64,000 nt of DNA from Tenacibaculum piscium. Lineage in GTDB: Bacteria; Bacteroidota; Bacteroidia; Flavobacteriales; Flavobacteriaceae. The DNA lies in NCBI RefSeq assembly GCF_021390715.1, contig NZ_JAJGWT010000007.1, forward strand, positions 62,296 to 126,295, read 5' to 3'. The notes under the pieces are model-generated. The model saw only the letters and a program-made list of their open reading frames with translations. It searched no databases and was not told the origin of the DNA. The position numbers were made by a program, and so were the translations under genes. Shown here one piece after another: positions 10,906-19,992 of this stretch. Each line of letters starts with the position of its first letter. The stretch's first letter is position 1.

Positions 10906-10940
10906 ATCCTCAAGCTATAACTTGAGGATTTTCTTTTTTC
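10906..10940 (+). terminator. Rho-independent terminator of the adhesin/SprF unit
   Basis: Perfect 9-bp arms (atcctcaag, 10906-10914, and cttgaggat, 10921-10929) with a 6-nt loop are followed by a T-rich tract. The hairpin ends just before the rluF start. Confidence 0.85.
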
Positions 10941-10955
10941 TTTACAGCATCAGCA

Positions 10956-11933
10956 ATGGAAAATAAAAGCAATAAAAATACCCAAAATACGCAAAGTAAA
11001 ACGAATAGCAAATCGATAAATCTTAATAAATTTATCAGTAGTACAGGGATTTGTTCTCGTAGAGATGCCGAAAAATTTATAAATTCAGGAAGAGTAACGA
11101 TTAATAAAAATATCGCGCAATTAGGAAATAGAGTTTTTAAAGGTGATAAAGTTCGAGTTGATGGACGCTTATTAACAGTCAAAGAAACGACACTTTACAT
11201 CGCATTATACAAACCTGTTGGAATCGTTTCTACAACCGATAGTAGAGAAAAAAATAACATCGTAAAGTTTGTCGGACATCCTGAAAGATTATTTCCAATA
11301 GGACGCTTAGATAAACCATCCGAAGGCTTAATTTTTTTAACCAATGATGGCGATATTGTTAATAAAATTTTACGCGCAGGAAATAATCATCAAAAAGAAT
11401 ACAGCGTTACTGTTGATAAAAAAATTACCGATGAATTTATAACCAAAATGAGTAACGGAATCCCGATTTTAGGAACGGTAACCCAAAAATGTAAGGTCGA
11501 AAAGATTACTGATTTTAGTTTTAAAATTATTTTAACACAAGGTTTAAATCGTCAAATCCGTAGAATGTGCGAATATTTAGAATACGAAGTTACCAAGCTA
11601 AAACGTGACCGTATTATGAATGTTTCTTTAGGAAATTTAAAATCGGGCGATTGGAGAGAATTAACCGAAGAGGAAATGAAAGAAATTAATGAAATGATTT
11701 CAAGTTCTTCTAAAACCGAAGAAGCATCAGAAACAGCTTTTAAAAACAATTCTAAAAAAACAGTAAACGCTACTAAATCAACCAACAAATCAACAAGTAA
11801 GTCAACAAATTCAAGAAAAAAAACAGCTGAAAAACCAGACAGCTTTAATAGAAAAAGTGCTGCTTTTAGAAAAAATTCACCCAAAACAAAACGAAACGCA
11901 ACTTCTTCAAAATTTGGAAGAAAACGTACCTAA
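10956..11933 (+). CDS. rluF: 23S rRNA pseudouridine synthase, RluF type
   Basis: 325 residues. An S4 RNA-binding domain spans about residues 24-70 ([17 protein letters not shown]). The RsuA/RluB/RluF catalytic domain follows, with the active-site Asp at residue 119 in [17 protein letters not shown] and the downstream motif [17 protein letters not shown]. The NNHQKEYSV stretch fits the RluF branch, which modifies U2604 of 23S rRNA. After residue 245 there is a low-complexity Lys/Ser/Thr/Asn tail of about 80 residues ending KFGRKRT, probably a disordered, RNA-binding extension. It is monocistronic in appearance. Assignment to RluF rather than RluB or RsuA is likely but not certain. Confidence 0.85.
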   Translation: MENKSNKNTQNTQSKTNSKSINLNKFISSTGICSRRDAEKFINSGRVTINKNIAQLGNRVFKGDKVRVDGRLLTVKETTLYIALYKPVGIVSTTDSREKNNIVKFVGHPERLFPIGRLDKPSEGLIFLTNDGDIVNKILRAGNNHQKEYSVTVDKKITDEFITKMSNGIPILGTVTQKCKVEKITDFSFKIILTQGLNRQIRRMCEYLEYEVTKLKRDRIMNVSLGNLKSGDWRELTEEEMKEINEMISSSSKTEEASETAFKNNSKKTVNATKSTNKSTSKSTNSRKKTAEKPDSFNRKSAAFRKNSPKTKRNATSSKFGRKRT

Positions 11934-12036
11934 AAACTTATTTTTGATGCGATGTTTAAAATAAACTCAGCATGGCCGATACCTAAATTGATTGTATCTG
12001 TAGAAAAAATAGTAAAGAAAAAGTAGTAAATAAATG

Positions 12037-12044
12037 TATCTTTG
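12037..12044 (+). promoter_or_regulatory. Promoter -7 box TATCTTTG of tgt
   Basis: This matches the Bacteroidetes -7 consensus TAnnTTTG. It ends 7 nt before the chosen ATG (12051), so the transcript should be leaderless or nearly so. No clear -33 TTG was seen. Confidence 0.6.
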
Positions 12045-12050
12045 CCAATT

Positions 12051-13181
12051 ATGGAATTTGACTTAAAAATAACCGACCCAAAAAGTAAAGCTCGAGCAGG
12101 AGTTATTACTACCGATCACGGAACTATTGAAACACCAATTTTTATGCCCGTAGGTACTGTGGGTACTGTAAAAGGGGTGCATCAATCTGAACTAAAAGAC
12201 GAAATAAATCCTGATATCATTTTAGGAAATACCTATCATTTATACTTGCGTCCGAAATTAGAAACCCTAGAGGCTGCCGGAGGTTTGCATAAATTTATGA
12301 ACTGGGATCGTAATATTTTAACCGATAGTGGCGGATATCAAGTATATTCATTATCTGGAAGAAGAAAAATTAACGAACAAGGCGTAAAGTTTAAAAGTCA
12401 TATTGATGGCTCAATGCACTTTTTTACGCCCGAAAATGTTATGGAAACACAACGTACCATTGGAGCTGATATTATCATGGCTTTTGATGAATGTACGCCT
12501 TATCCATGTGATTATAACTACGCAAAACGCTCGATGCACATGACGCATCGTTGGTTAACACGTTGTATAAATCATCTGGAAAAGTTGCCTTTTAAATACG
12601 GACACGAACAAACTTTTTTCCCGATTGTACAAGGAAGTACGTATAAAGATTTAAGACAGCAATCTGCAGAATATATAGCATCCGTAGGAGCGCAAGGAAA
12701 TGCTATCGGTGGATTATCCGTAGGAGAACCCGCTGAAGAATTATACGCAATGACCGAAATTGTAACCGCTATTTTGCCTGAAGATAAACCTCGTTATTTA
12801 ATGGGCGTTGGTACGCCAATTAATATCCTAGAAAATATCGCATTAGGTATTGATATGTTCGACTGTGTAATGCCAACTCGAAATGCTCGTAACGGAATGC
12901 TATTTACAGCACACGGTTCTATCAATATTAAAAATAAAAAGTGGGAACAAGATTTTTCGCCTATCGATGAAATGGGAATTACCTATGTTGATACGATGTA
13001 TTCTAAAGCATATTTACGTCATTTATTTGCCGCTAAAGAAATGTTAGGAAAACAAATTGCGTCGATTCATAATCTAGGATTTTACCTGTGGCTGACAAGA
13101 GAAGCCCGAAAGCATATTATTGCTGGAGATTTTACGCAATGGAAAGATAAAATGGTCAAACAAATGGACAATCGTTTATAA
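12051..13181 (+). CDS. tgt: tRNA-guanine transglycosylase
   Basis: 376 residues. It exchanges guanine-34 of GUN-anticodon tRNAs for the preQ1 base on the way to queuosine. Hallmarks seen are the base-binding DSGGYQVYSL (Asp92), GGLSVGEP and the nucleophile region GIDMFDCVMPTRNARNG. ATG 12051 is preferred to the TTG at 12042, which overlaps the promoter box. Oddly, the C-terminal segment between DFSPIDEMG and YSKAYLRHLF has no cysteines, although classical bacterial enzymes carry a CxCxxC zinc site there. This is probably a lineage-wide substitution rather than damage, since all other motifs are intact. queE, another gene of the pathway, lies 3 kb away on the opposite strand. Confidence 0.95.
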   Translation: MEFDLKITDPKSKARAGVITTDHGTIETPIFMPVGTVGTVKGVHQSELKDEINPDIILGNTYHLYLRPKLETLEAAGGLHKFMNWDRNILTDSGGYQVYSLSGRRKINEQGVKFKSHIDGSMHFFTPENVMETQRTIGADIIMAFDECTPYPCDYNYAKRSMHMTHRWLTRCINHLEKLPFKYGHEQTFFPIVQGSTYKDLRQQSAEYIASVGAQGNAIGGLSVGEPAEELYAMTEIVTAILPEDKPRYLMGVGTPINILENIALGIDMFDCVMPTRNARNGMLFTAHGSINIKNKKWEQDFSPIDEMGITYVDTMYSKAYLRHLFAAKEMLGKQIASIHNLGFYLWLTREARKHIIAGDFTQWKDKMVKQMDNRL

Positions 13182-13201
13182 AATTTTATAAAACATATTT
13201 T

Positions 13202-14287
13202 TTGAAAATACTTGATTGGTACATACTAAAACGTTTTTTGGTAACATTTTTGTTTACCTTATTAATATTGATACCCATTGCGGTAGCAATCGATATTGCC
13301 GAAAAAATAGATAAATTTTTACGTGAAGAAACCTTAACTTTTTTTGAAATTGTTAATGATTATTATGTAAATTTTATTATCTATTATGCCAATACTTTTA
13401 TGCCGTTGGCATTGTTTATAGCGGTGATATTATTTACCTCAAAATTAGCAGGAAATACCGAAATTATCGCTATTAACGGCGCACAAATATCGTTTACACG
13501 TTTTTTATATCCGTATTTTATAGGAGCGACGATTGTTTGTTCGGTTGCTTTATTGATGAATCATTTTTTTGTGCCATCAAGCAGTAAAACACGTAAAACT
13601 TTTGAAAGAACCTATCTGAAAAAACGAAAATATTCAGATACAACCATTAGAGAATTTAGTTTACAACTAAATGATAGTACGTATATTTATGTTCAAAGTT
13701 TTGATTTGAAAAGAAATACAGGCTATAATTTCACCACAGAAATTTATGACGGAATCCAATTGAAACAACAATTAACCGCAGATAATATCAATTGGAGTGA
13801 AAAAGATAGTACTTTTAAACTCTATAATTGGAAAATTAGAAAAATTTTTAAAAATCGAGATAGTATTTTTTCAGGGAATAATATCGATACCACTTTTGCT
13901 TTTACGCCTAAAGATTTTAATTACAAAAATGTAATGGCACAAGAAATGAAAACACCTGAATTAATAAAATTCATAGAGATTTCTAAAACACGAGGAATTA
14001 AAAACTTAAATATTTACTTGGTAGAATTGTATAAACGTACGAGTTTGCCAATTGCTTGTTATTTTTTAACCTTAATTGCCGTCGCATTGGCGTATAAGAA
14101 AAAACGTGGAGGTGTAGGAATAAACTTAACTTTAGGTATTTTCTTAATGTTTTTATATGTTTTCTTTTTAAAAGTAGCAGAAGTTTTAGGAGCAGTTGCT
14201 GGTGCAAATGCGTTATTAAATGTATGGGTTCCGAATATTGTCTTTGGATTATTTTCATTTTATTTATATTTTAATGCAAGAAAATAA
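13202..14287 (+). CDS. LptF/LptG family lipopolysaccharide export permease
   Basis: 361 residues of the YjgP/YjgQ family. The N-terminal part has transmembrane segments at about residues 10-32, 52-75 and 98-118; a periplasmic beta-jellyroll-like region runs from about 125 to 265; three more transmembrane segments end the protein. With LptB and its partner it would extract LPS from the inner membrane. No ATG is available at the conserved beginning (MKILDWYILKRFLVTF), so translation must start at the TTG at 13202. It follows tgt by 20 nt and overlaps the next gene, indicating an operon. Which of LptF or LptG it represents cannot be decided. Confidence 0.9.
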   Translation: MKILDWYILKRFLVTFLFTLLILIPIAVAIDIAEKIDKFLREETLTFFEIVNDYYVNFIIYYANTFMPLALFIAVILFTSKLAGNTEIIAINGAQISFTRFLYPYFIGATIVCSVALLMNHFFVPSSSKTRKTFERTYLKKRKYSDTTIREFSLQLNDSTYIYVQSFDLKRNTGYNFTTEIYDGIQLKQQLTADNINWSEKDSTFKLYNWKIRKIFKNRDSIFSGNNIDTTFAFTPKDFNYKNVMAQEMKTPELIKFIEISKTRGIKNLNIYLVELYKRTSLPIACYFLTLIAVALAYKKKRGGVGINLTLGIFLMFLYVFFLKVAEVLGAVAGANALLNVWVPNIVFGLFSFYLYFNARK

Positions 14288-15173
14288 ATTAAAAAACTAT
14301 CTTCATTTACATCTTATTGTATTTATTTGGGGATTTACTGCCATATTAGGTGCGTTAATTTCGATAGATTCCGTACCATTAGTTTGGTATCGAATGTGTT
14401 TGGCGGTGGTTTTTATAGTTATTTATTTTTTATTTCGAAAAATATCGTTTAAAGTTGATAAAAAAGGACTTCTGAAATTTGCTGTTTCAGGAGTCATTAT
14501 AGCAGTGCATTGGGTTACTTTTTTTGAAGCCATAAAAATATCAAATGTTTCGGTAGCCTTAGTAACGATGAGTACCGGTGCTTTTTTTGCCGCACTTATT
14601 GAACCGCTATTTTTTAAAAGAAAAATTGCATTCACAGAAATCATCTTAGGATTGCTAATTATAGGCGGTTTATACCTAATTTTTAATTTCGAAAGTCAGT
14701 ATACTTTAGGAATTATCTATGCCTTGATATCGTCTTTTTTATCAGCATTATTTGCGGTTTTAAATGGACTTTTTATCAAAAAATATGATGCTAATATTAT
14801 TTCATTTTATCAATTATTATTCGGAGCTTTAGGCATTACGCTATACTTGATTTTTGCACAAAAATTTACCGTTCAGTTTTTTCAAATAACAACAAACGAT
14901 TGGGGCTATTTAATACTATTGAGTAGTATCTGTACGGCGTACGCCTTTATTGCATCTGTAAAAGTGATGAAGTATATAACGCCTTATACCGTAATGCTAA
15001 CGATCAACTTAGAACCTGTTTACGCAATTATTTTAGCCTTATTTATATTTGGAGAAAAAGAACAAATGAGTCCCGAGTTTTATTACGGTGCTTTTATTAT
15101 TTTAATAATCGTTTTGTTAAACGGAATTTTGAAAAATAAGACCATCATAAAAAACAAAATCAGTAAAAAATAG
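14274..15173 (+). CDS. EamA/DMT family transporter
   Basis: 299 residues from ATG 14274, which overlaps the end of the Lpt permease gene by 14 nt. About ten hydrophobic helices are arranged as two EamA halves, beginning HLHLIVFIWGFTAILGALIS. Family members export amino acids, nucleotide sugars or other small metabolites; the substrate cannot be read from sequence. A longer frame opens at 14220, but those 18 extra codons overlap the previous gene and lack the family start. Translational coupling with the gene upstream is likely. Confidence 0.88.
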   Translation: MQENKLKNYLHLHLIVFIWGFTAILGALISIDSVPLVWYRMCLAVVFIVIYFLFRKISFKVDKKGLLKFAVSGVIIAVHWVTFFEAIKISNVSVALVTMSTGAFFAALIEPLFFKRKIAFTEIILGLLIIGGLYLIFNFESQYTLGIIYALISSFLSALFAVLNGLFIKKYDANIISFYQLLFGALGITLYLIFAQKFTVQFFQITTNDWGYLILLSSICTAYAFIASVKVMKYITPYTVMLTINLEPVYAIILALFIFGEKEQMSPEFYYGAFIILIIVLLNGILKNKTIIKNKISKK

Positions 15174-15216
15174 TATTTTAAGAAAAAGTAGCACACTAAA
15201 GAATACATTTTTTTAG

Positions 15217-15224
15217 TATGTTTG
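15217..15224 (+). promoter_or_regulatory. Promoter -7 box TATGTTTG of accA
   Basis: This TAnnTTTG match lies 40 nt before the accA ATG and predicts a leader of about 35 nt. No convincing -33 element was seen. Confidence 0.5.
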
Positions 15225-15264
15225 CCTCTACAAAGAACTAAATGATATAATCAAACTATATATA

Positions 15265-16218
15265 ATGGAATATTTAGATTTTGAATTGCCAATAAAAGAA
15301 TTAGAAGATCAGTTGGTAAAATGTGTTGCTATAGGAGAAGAAAGTGAAGTTGATGTAACAGAAACCTGTAGTAAACTAGAAAAAAAATTAGAAAAAGCTA
15401 AAAAAGAAATATACAAAAATTTAACTCCTTGGCAACGTGTACAATTATCGCGTCATCCGAATCGCCCATATACGTTAGATTATATTAACGCTATTTGTGG
15501 AGATACCTTTATGGAGTTGCACGGAGATCGTAGTGTAAAAGATGATAAAGCAATGATTGGTGGATTAGGTAAAATAGGCGATCAATCGTTTATGTTTATC
15601 GGTCAGCAAAAAGGATATAATACTAAAACACGTCAATATCGTAATTTCGGAATGGCGAATCCAGAAGGATATCGCAAGGCATTACGATTGATGAAAATGG
15701 CGGAAAAATTTGGTATTCCTGTAGTAACTTTAGTTGATACGCCAGGTGCATATCCAGGTTTAGAAGCTGAAGAGCGTGGGCAAGGAGAAGCAATTGCACG
15801 TAATATCTTGGAAATGACTCGTTTAAAAGTACCTGTTATTACTATTATTATTGGTGAAGGAGCATCAGGAGGAGCTGTTGGTATTGGTGTTGGAAACAGC
15901 GTGTATATGATGGAAAATACTTGGTATACGGTAATTTCACCAGAATCATGTTCTTCTATTTTATGGCGTAGTTGGGAATATAAAGAACAAGCTGCTGAAG
16001 CTTTGAAATTAACTGCAGAAGACATGAACCGTTTAAAATTAATTGACGGAATAATTAAAGAACCAATCGGTGGTGCTCATGCTGATAGAGCAGGAGCTTT
16101 TAAAGCAGTAGAAACTCATATCATAAATACTTTTGATGCTTTAAAAGATTTAACTGAAGCAGCATTAATCACTCAGCGTATGGAGAAATATGAAAATATG
16201 GGGATTTATAAAGAATAA
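15265..16218 (+). CDS. accA: Acetyl-CoA carboxylase carboxyltransferase subunit alpha
   Basis: 317 residues, the normal length for AccA. An N-terminal coiled segment (ELEDQLVKC to about residue 50) is followed by the carboxyltransferase crotonase-like domain. Conserved stretches are [54 protein letters not shown] and [11 protein letters not shown]. With AccD it transfers the carboxyl group from carboxybiotin to acetyl-CoA, the committing step of fatty-acid synthesis. It is monocistronic, with its own promoter box and a strong palindromic terminator shared with queE. Confidence 0.97.
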   Translation: MEYLDFELPIKELEDQLVKCVAIGEESEVDVTETCSKLEKKLEKAKKEIYKNLTPWQRVQLSRHPNRPYTLDYINAICGDTFMELHGDRSVKDDKAMIGGLGKIGDQSFMFIGQQKGYNTKTRQYRNFGMANPEGYRKALRLMKMAEKFGIPVVTLVDTPGAYPGLEAEERGQGEAIARNILEMTRLKVPVITIIIGEGASGGAVGIGVGNSVYMMENTWYTVISPESCSSILWRSWEYKEQAAEALKLTAEDMNRLKLIDGIIKEPIGGAHADRAGAFKAVETHIINTFDALKDLTEAALITQRMEKYENMGIYKE

Positions 16219-16245
16219 TAAAATCGTTATTTTCTAGATTTAGAG

Positions 16246-16283
16246 AACAAAAAAAGCAATCAAATTTGATTGCTTTTTTTGTT
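16246..16283. terminator. Bidirectional terminator between accA and queE
   Basis: This is a perfect palindrome with 19-nt arms (16246-16264 and 16265-16283) built on aagcaatcaaa/tttgattgctt. A-rich and T-rich flanks let it act on both converging genes. Confidence 0.88.
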
Positions 16284-16297
16284 TTACTATGTGAATA

Positions 16298-16930
16298 CTA
16301 AGGAATATTTAAAAATTTATGCGTTTGCAATGAAATTCGCCATTTTGGATTTTTCATTACATAATCAATAATTAAAGGCGTCATTTCTTCTTTTTTACTC
16401 CATTCAGGTTGTAAAAATAGTTGACATTTTTTTCCTACTTTTTCCGCTTGTTCTTCTGCAAATTGAAAATCATGTTTATTATGAACAATCATTTTCAACT
16501 CATCTGCTTCTTTATAACATTCCTTTGTAGGTAATTTTGTTTTTTTAGGAGATAAGCAAAACCAATCCCAAACACCAGAAAAAGCATACGCTCCTGAAGT
16601 TTCAATATGCGTTTTCATACCGTTATCTTGCAGTTCTTTCGTAATATAATCTAAAGACCACATTAAAGGCTCTCCACCCGTAATTACTACAGTTTTAGCT
16701 TGTTCTTTAGCATTAGAAACAATAATGTCGGTTTTAGTTGGCGGATGTAAACTAGCATTCCAGCTTTCTTTCACATCGCACCAATGACAACCCACATCGC
16801 AACCTCCAATTCTAATAAAATAAGCCGCAGTACCTGTGTGCGATCCTTCTCCCTGAATAGTATAAAATTCCTCCATTAATGGAAGCATTTCACCTTTATC
16901 AATTAATTCTTGTACTTCTTTTTTCAACAT
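16298..16930 (-). CDS. queE: 7-carboxy-7-deazaguanine synthase QueE (radical SAM)
   Basis: 210 residues. It converts 6-carboxytetrahydropterin to 7-carboxy-7-deazaguanine in the preQ0/queuosine pathway. The radical-SAM cluster ligands are Cys44, Cys48 and Cys51 in GGCDVGCHWCDVK, the usual CX3CX2C. The N-terminal EFYTIQGEGSHTGTAAYFIR and the glycine-rich VVITGGEPLMW are family hallmarks. It is transcribed alone from its own TATCTTTG box, 8 nt before the start codon. The enzyme functionally precedes tgt, which lies 3 kb away; the other que genes are not in view. Confidence 0.95.
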   Translation of the reverse strand: MLKKEVQELIDKGEMLPLMEEFYTIQGEGSHTGTAAYFIRIGGCDVGCHWCDVKESWNASLHPPTKTDIIVSNAKEQAKTVVITGGEPLMWSLDYITKELQDNGMKTHIETSGAYAFSGVWDWFCLSPKKTKLPTKECYKEADELKMIVHNKHDFQFAEEQAEKVGKKCQLFLQPEWSKKEEMTPLIIDYVMKNPKWRISLQTHKFLNIP

Positions 16931-16937
16931 AAGATTG

Positions 16938-16945
16938 CAAAGATA
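16938..16945 (-). promoter_or_regulatory. Promoter -7 box TATCTTTG of queE
   Basis: A minus-strand TAnnTTTG box ends 8 nt before the queE ATG, predicting a transcript with almost no leader. Confidence 0.6.
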
Positions 16946-17039
16946 GTCAACATTAAAATTTTATGAATCATTTTTGTTACTTTTACGTTATTTATCAAGA
17001 AAAAAGAAAAAAATAAAAAAGAAAAAAAAAGCGATAATA

Positions 17040-18557
17040 ATGAATAAAGCGAACGATTTTTTCAATTACATTAACCAAGGATATAAAAGTAACGGAGATT
17101 TTATCACCTTAGGAGCAGGAATGTTAGGGGAACAAACCATTATAGATGCTCTGGTGAAAATTCCTTTAAAAACGTTAAATCGTCACGGATTAATCGCAGG
17201 AGCTACTGGTACAGGAAAAACAAAAACCTTACAAATACTGGCAGAAAATATGTCTGAAAAAGGAATTCCCGTACTATTAATGGATATTAAAGGTGATTTA
17301 AGCGGATTAGCAGAACTAAGTCTTGGGCATCCAAAAATTGAGGAACGTCATCAAAAAATAGGAATTCCTTTTAATCCAACGAAGTTTCCTGTTGAAATTT
17401 TATCTATTTCGGAACAAGAAGGAGTCCGTTTACGTGCAACAGTATCGGAGTTTGGTCCTATTTTACTATCTCGTATTTTAGATCTAACTGAAACACAATC
17501 GGGAATTGTAGCTATTATTTTTAAATATTGCGATGATCATAAATTACCATTATTAGATTTAAAAGATTTTAAAAAATTACTTCAGTTTATAACCAACGAA
17601 GGAAAAGAAGAACTTCAAGCAGAATACGGACGTATTTCGAGCGCAAGTACAGGCGCTATTTTAAGAAAAATAGTAGCCATAGAACAACAAGGAGGTGATT
17701 TGTTTTTTGGTGAAAAATCTTTTGAAGTAGATGATTTAACTCGTGTCGATAAAAACGGACGTGGCGTAATATCAATATTACGTTTAACCGATATTCAAGA
17801 TAAACCTCAATTATTTTCTACTTTTATGATGCAATTGCTAGCCGAAGTTTATGAAACTTTTCCAGAGCAAGGCGATAGCGATAAACCTGAACTAATTATC
17901 TTTATTGATGAAGCACATTTGGTTTTTGAACAAGCATCAAAAGCCTTATTAAATCAGATTGAAAGTATTGTAAAATTAATCCGTTCAAAAGGAGTTGGAT
18001 TGTATTTTGTAACCCAAAATCCGAAAGATGTTCCAGAAGATATTTTAGCACAATTAGGAATGAAAATTCAGCATGCTTTACGAGCATTTACAGCAAAAGA
18101 TAGAAAGGCAATTAAATTAGCTTCTGAGAATTATCCCGATTCGGAATATTACGATACTAAAGAGGTATTAACACAATTAGGAATTGGTGAAGCATTGGTA
18201 TCGGTATTAAATGAAAAAGGAATTCCAACGCCCTTAGCTAGAACAATGTTGCGTGCTCCCATGAGTAGAATGGGCGTGCTTACTGATGCAGAAATTAAAG
18301 CAGTTTTAAATAAATCAGCTTTAATAAAAAAGTATAATAATACTGTTGATAGAGAAAGTGCTTATGAGTTATTAAATCAAAAAATTGACGTAATTAATAC
18401 CCAAAAAAATACGGAAGCTCATCAGCAAGAAACTAAAAAAATAAGCCAAAAAGCAACAACAAGAACCAGTACACGTCAAAATCCACTAATTAAAGTACTA
18501 ACAAGTGCTACTTTTATCCGTAGCGTATTTGGTATTTTAAAAAAAGTATTGAAATAA
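17040..18557 (+). CDS. HerA-like helicase/ATPase, DUF853 family
   Basis: 505 residues from ATG 17040. The 22 in-frame codons before it are a poly-Lys reading of an A-rich leader and were left out. Walker A is GATGTGKT at residues 54-61; Walker B is LIIFIDEAH near residue 285. The sequence GIPVLLMDIKGDLSGLAE and the downstream VTQNPKDVPEDILAQLGMKIQHALRAF are typical of the DUF853/HerA_C group of hexameric ATPases. The cellular role is not established; the fold suggests a DNA-translocating or secretion-type motor. The last 60 residues (TRTSTRQNPLIKV onward) are basic and probably flexible. No partner gene such as NurA is adjacent. Confidence 0.9.
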   Translation: MNKANDFFNYINQGYKSNGDFITLGAGMLGEQTIIDALVKIPLKTLNRHGLIAGATGTGKTKTLQILAENMSEKGIPVLLMDIKGDLSGLAELSLGHPKIEERHQKIGIPFNPTKFPVEILSISEQEGVRLRATVSEFGPILLSRILDLTETQSGIVAIIFKYCDDHKLPLLDLKDFKKLLQFITNEGKEELQAEYGRISSASTGAILRKIVAIEQQGGDLFFGEKSFEVDDLTRVDKNGRGVISILRLTDIQDKPQLFSTFMMQLLAEVYETFPEQGDSDKPELIIFIDEAHLVFEQASKALLNQIESIVKLIRSKGVGLYFVTQNPKDVPEDILAQLGMKIQHALRAFTAKDRKAIKLASENYPDSEYYDTKEVLTQLGIGEALVSVLNEKGIPTPLARTMLRAPMSRMGVLTDAEIKAVLNKSALIKKYNNTVDRESAYELLNQKIDVINTQKNTEAHQQETKKISQKATTRTSTRQNPLIKVLTSATFIRSVFGILKKVLK

Positions 18558-18654
18558 AATAAAACAAATACCCTCTTAAAACGTTTTGTAAAAAATAACT
18601 AACTAAAATCAGAATAAACAACTAATCCAAATTAAAAAGTAAATTAAAAAGTAA

Positions 18655-19215
18655 ATGAAAAACATAATTAAACCATTAATAATCGCTTTAATCTCCGTAG
18701 TATTTATACAATGTGAAAATAGTAAATATGATATTTCGAAAGGAAAAATAGGTGAATTAACCACCAAAACAACCATGCAACAAGTAGAGGCAATTTTTAA
18801 AAATGATTCAATTGTAAAAGTTTTAAGCGAAGGAGCAAAGGGAAATAACTTTTTTCAAGAAGATGATAAATACTTAGTTTTTGAAAAAGGAGGAAAGCAT
18901 TTAATAACGATTGTTCCAAAAGAACAATTAGATTCGATATCAACTATTAAAAGTGTTGAGGTTTTTGACGCCCGTTTTAAAACCAATACAGGGTTGAATA
19001 TTAATTCTTCATTTCAAGAAATTAACTCGAATAATACGATTAGTAAAATTGAATCGTCATTTTTATCCGTAACCTTATTTATTGATGATTTAAACGCAAC
19101 AATCTCTTTAGATAAAGAAGATTTAGGATTAAAAGATTTCAGTACTCAAAAAGTAACTATCGAGCAAATTCCTGATTTAGCAAAAATTAAATCATTCACA
19201 ATTTGGTTTAATTAA
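18655..19215 (+). CDS. Hypothetical lipoprotein-like protein
   Basis: 186 residues and not recognised. An N-terminal hydrophobic segment (residues 6-19) ends with IQC at about residue 20, which could be a lipobox although Gln before the Cys is atypical. The rest is a mixed alpha/beta domain with several Lys/Asp-rich turns, including KGKIGELTTKTTMQQVEAIF, which resembles a small repeat-type periplasmic domain. It stands alone between the HerA-like gene and a strong terminator. The leader contains a direct repeat of attaaaaagtaa just before the ATG. Confidence 0.7.
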   Translation: MKNIIKPLIIALISVVFIQCENSKYDISKGKIGELTTKTTMQQVEAIFKNDSIVKVLSEGAKGNNFFQEDDKYLVFEKGGKHLITIVPKEQLDSISTIKSVEVFDARFKTNTGLNINSSFQEINSNNTISKIESSFLSVTLFIDDLNATISLDKEDLGLKDFSTQKVTIEQIPDLAKIKSFTIWFN

Positions 19216-19232
19216 ATCTTGATATCAAGCAA

Positions 19233-19270
19233 AAAAACAAGGAGTTTAAACGTTTAAACTCCTTGTTTTT
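19233..19270. terminator. Bidirectional terminator between converging genes
   Basis: A perfect 38-nt palindrome with arms 19233-19251 and 19252-19270 (core acaaggagtttaaac). It serves the lipoprotein gene on the plus strand and the ZIP transporter on the minus strand. Confidence 0.9.
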
Positions 19271-19296
19271 TATTTTATATAATCTTTACATCAAAA

Positions 19297-19974
19297 TTAA
19301 ACCGTAAAAATGGTGAGCAAAACACCTAAAAGAATTGCGGTAAATTTCTTTACATTAAATTTATGATTTTCAGAACTTTCAAAAAGTATAATCGTTGAAA
19401 TATGAAGAAATACTCCGATAATTAAAGCGGTAATTTCTGTATGATATTCAGTAAAAAAAGGAACTTTATCAGAAACTAAAACGCCTAACGGACTCATTAT
19501 CGCAAAAATACTTAAAAATAAAATTATTTTAAGGTTACTATAATTCGTTTGTAATAAAAAAGTAGTTAGCACAATTGCAATCGGAATTTTATGGACAATA
19601 ATTGCACCAAGTAAATTGTCGCCAGCATGATGTATCGGCAAACCTTCCGAAAATGCGTGAATACATAAACTTATAAATAACAACCACGGAAATTGTGATT
19701 CATCTGAATGTAGATGAATATGTCCGTGTTCCGCTCCTTTCGAAAAAGACTCTAATATCGATTGAATAATAATTCCAACTAAAATTAAAATCCCTATTTT
19801 TTTAGCATTTTGAGTGTGCATATAAACCTCAGGAAGCAAATGTAAAATTGTTACTGATAATAAATAAGCGCCACTAAAAGCAAGTAATAAACGTACGTGT
19901 TTATTGTTCGGTTTTAACAGTAAAACGAGTAAAGCGCCAACTAAAACCGCAATAATTAATAATATATAACTCAT
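19297..19974 (-). CDS. ZIP family metal transporter
   Basis: 225 residues with about seven or eight hydrophobic helices. The ZIP signature helix contains CIHAFSEGLPIHHAGDN, where His, Glu and the following His supply metal ligands, and a later helix has VHKIPIAIVL. A His-containing loop (GHIHLHSDESQF) lies between helices 3 and 4. The family takes up Zn, Fe or Mn into the cytoplasm; the metal cannot be decided here. The gene starts 18 nt after the methyltransferase gene upstream, so they probably share a transcript. Confidence 0.88.
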   Translation of the reverse strand: MSYILLIIAVLVGALLVLLLKPNNKHVRLLLAFSGAYLLSVTILHLLPEVYMHTQNAKKIGILILVGIIIQSILESFSKGAEHGHIHLHSDESQFPWLLFISLCIHAFSEGLPIHHAGDNLLGAIIVHKIPIAIVLTTFLLQTNYSNLKIILFLSIFAIMSPLGVLVSDKVPFFTEYHTEITALIIGVFLHISTIILFESSENHKFNVKKFTAILLGVLLTIFTV

Positions 19975-19992
19975 TTTATAATTATTCTATAA

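Noticed and set aside
15633-16025. 130-residue minus-strand ORF inside accA
   Set aside because: It is a shadow of the accA reading frame with no homology-like features.
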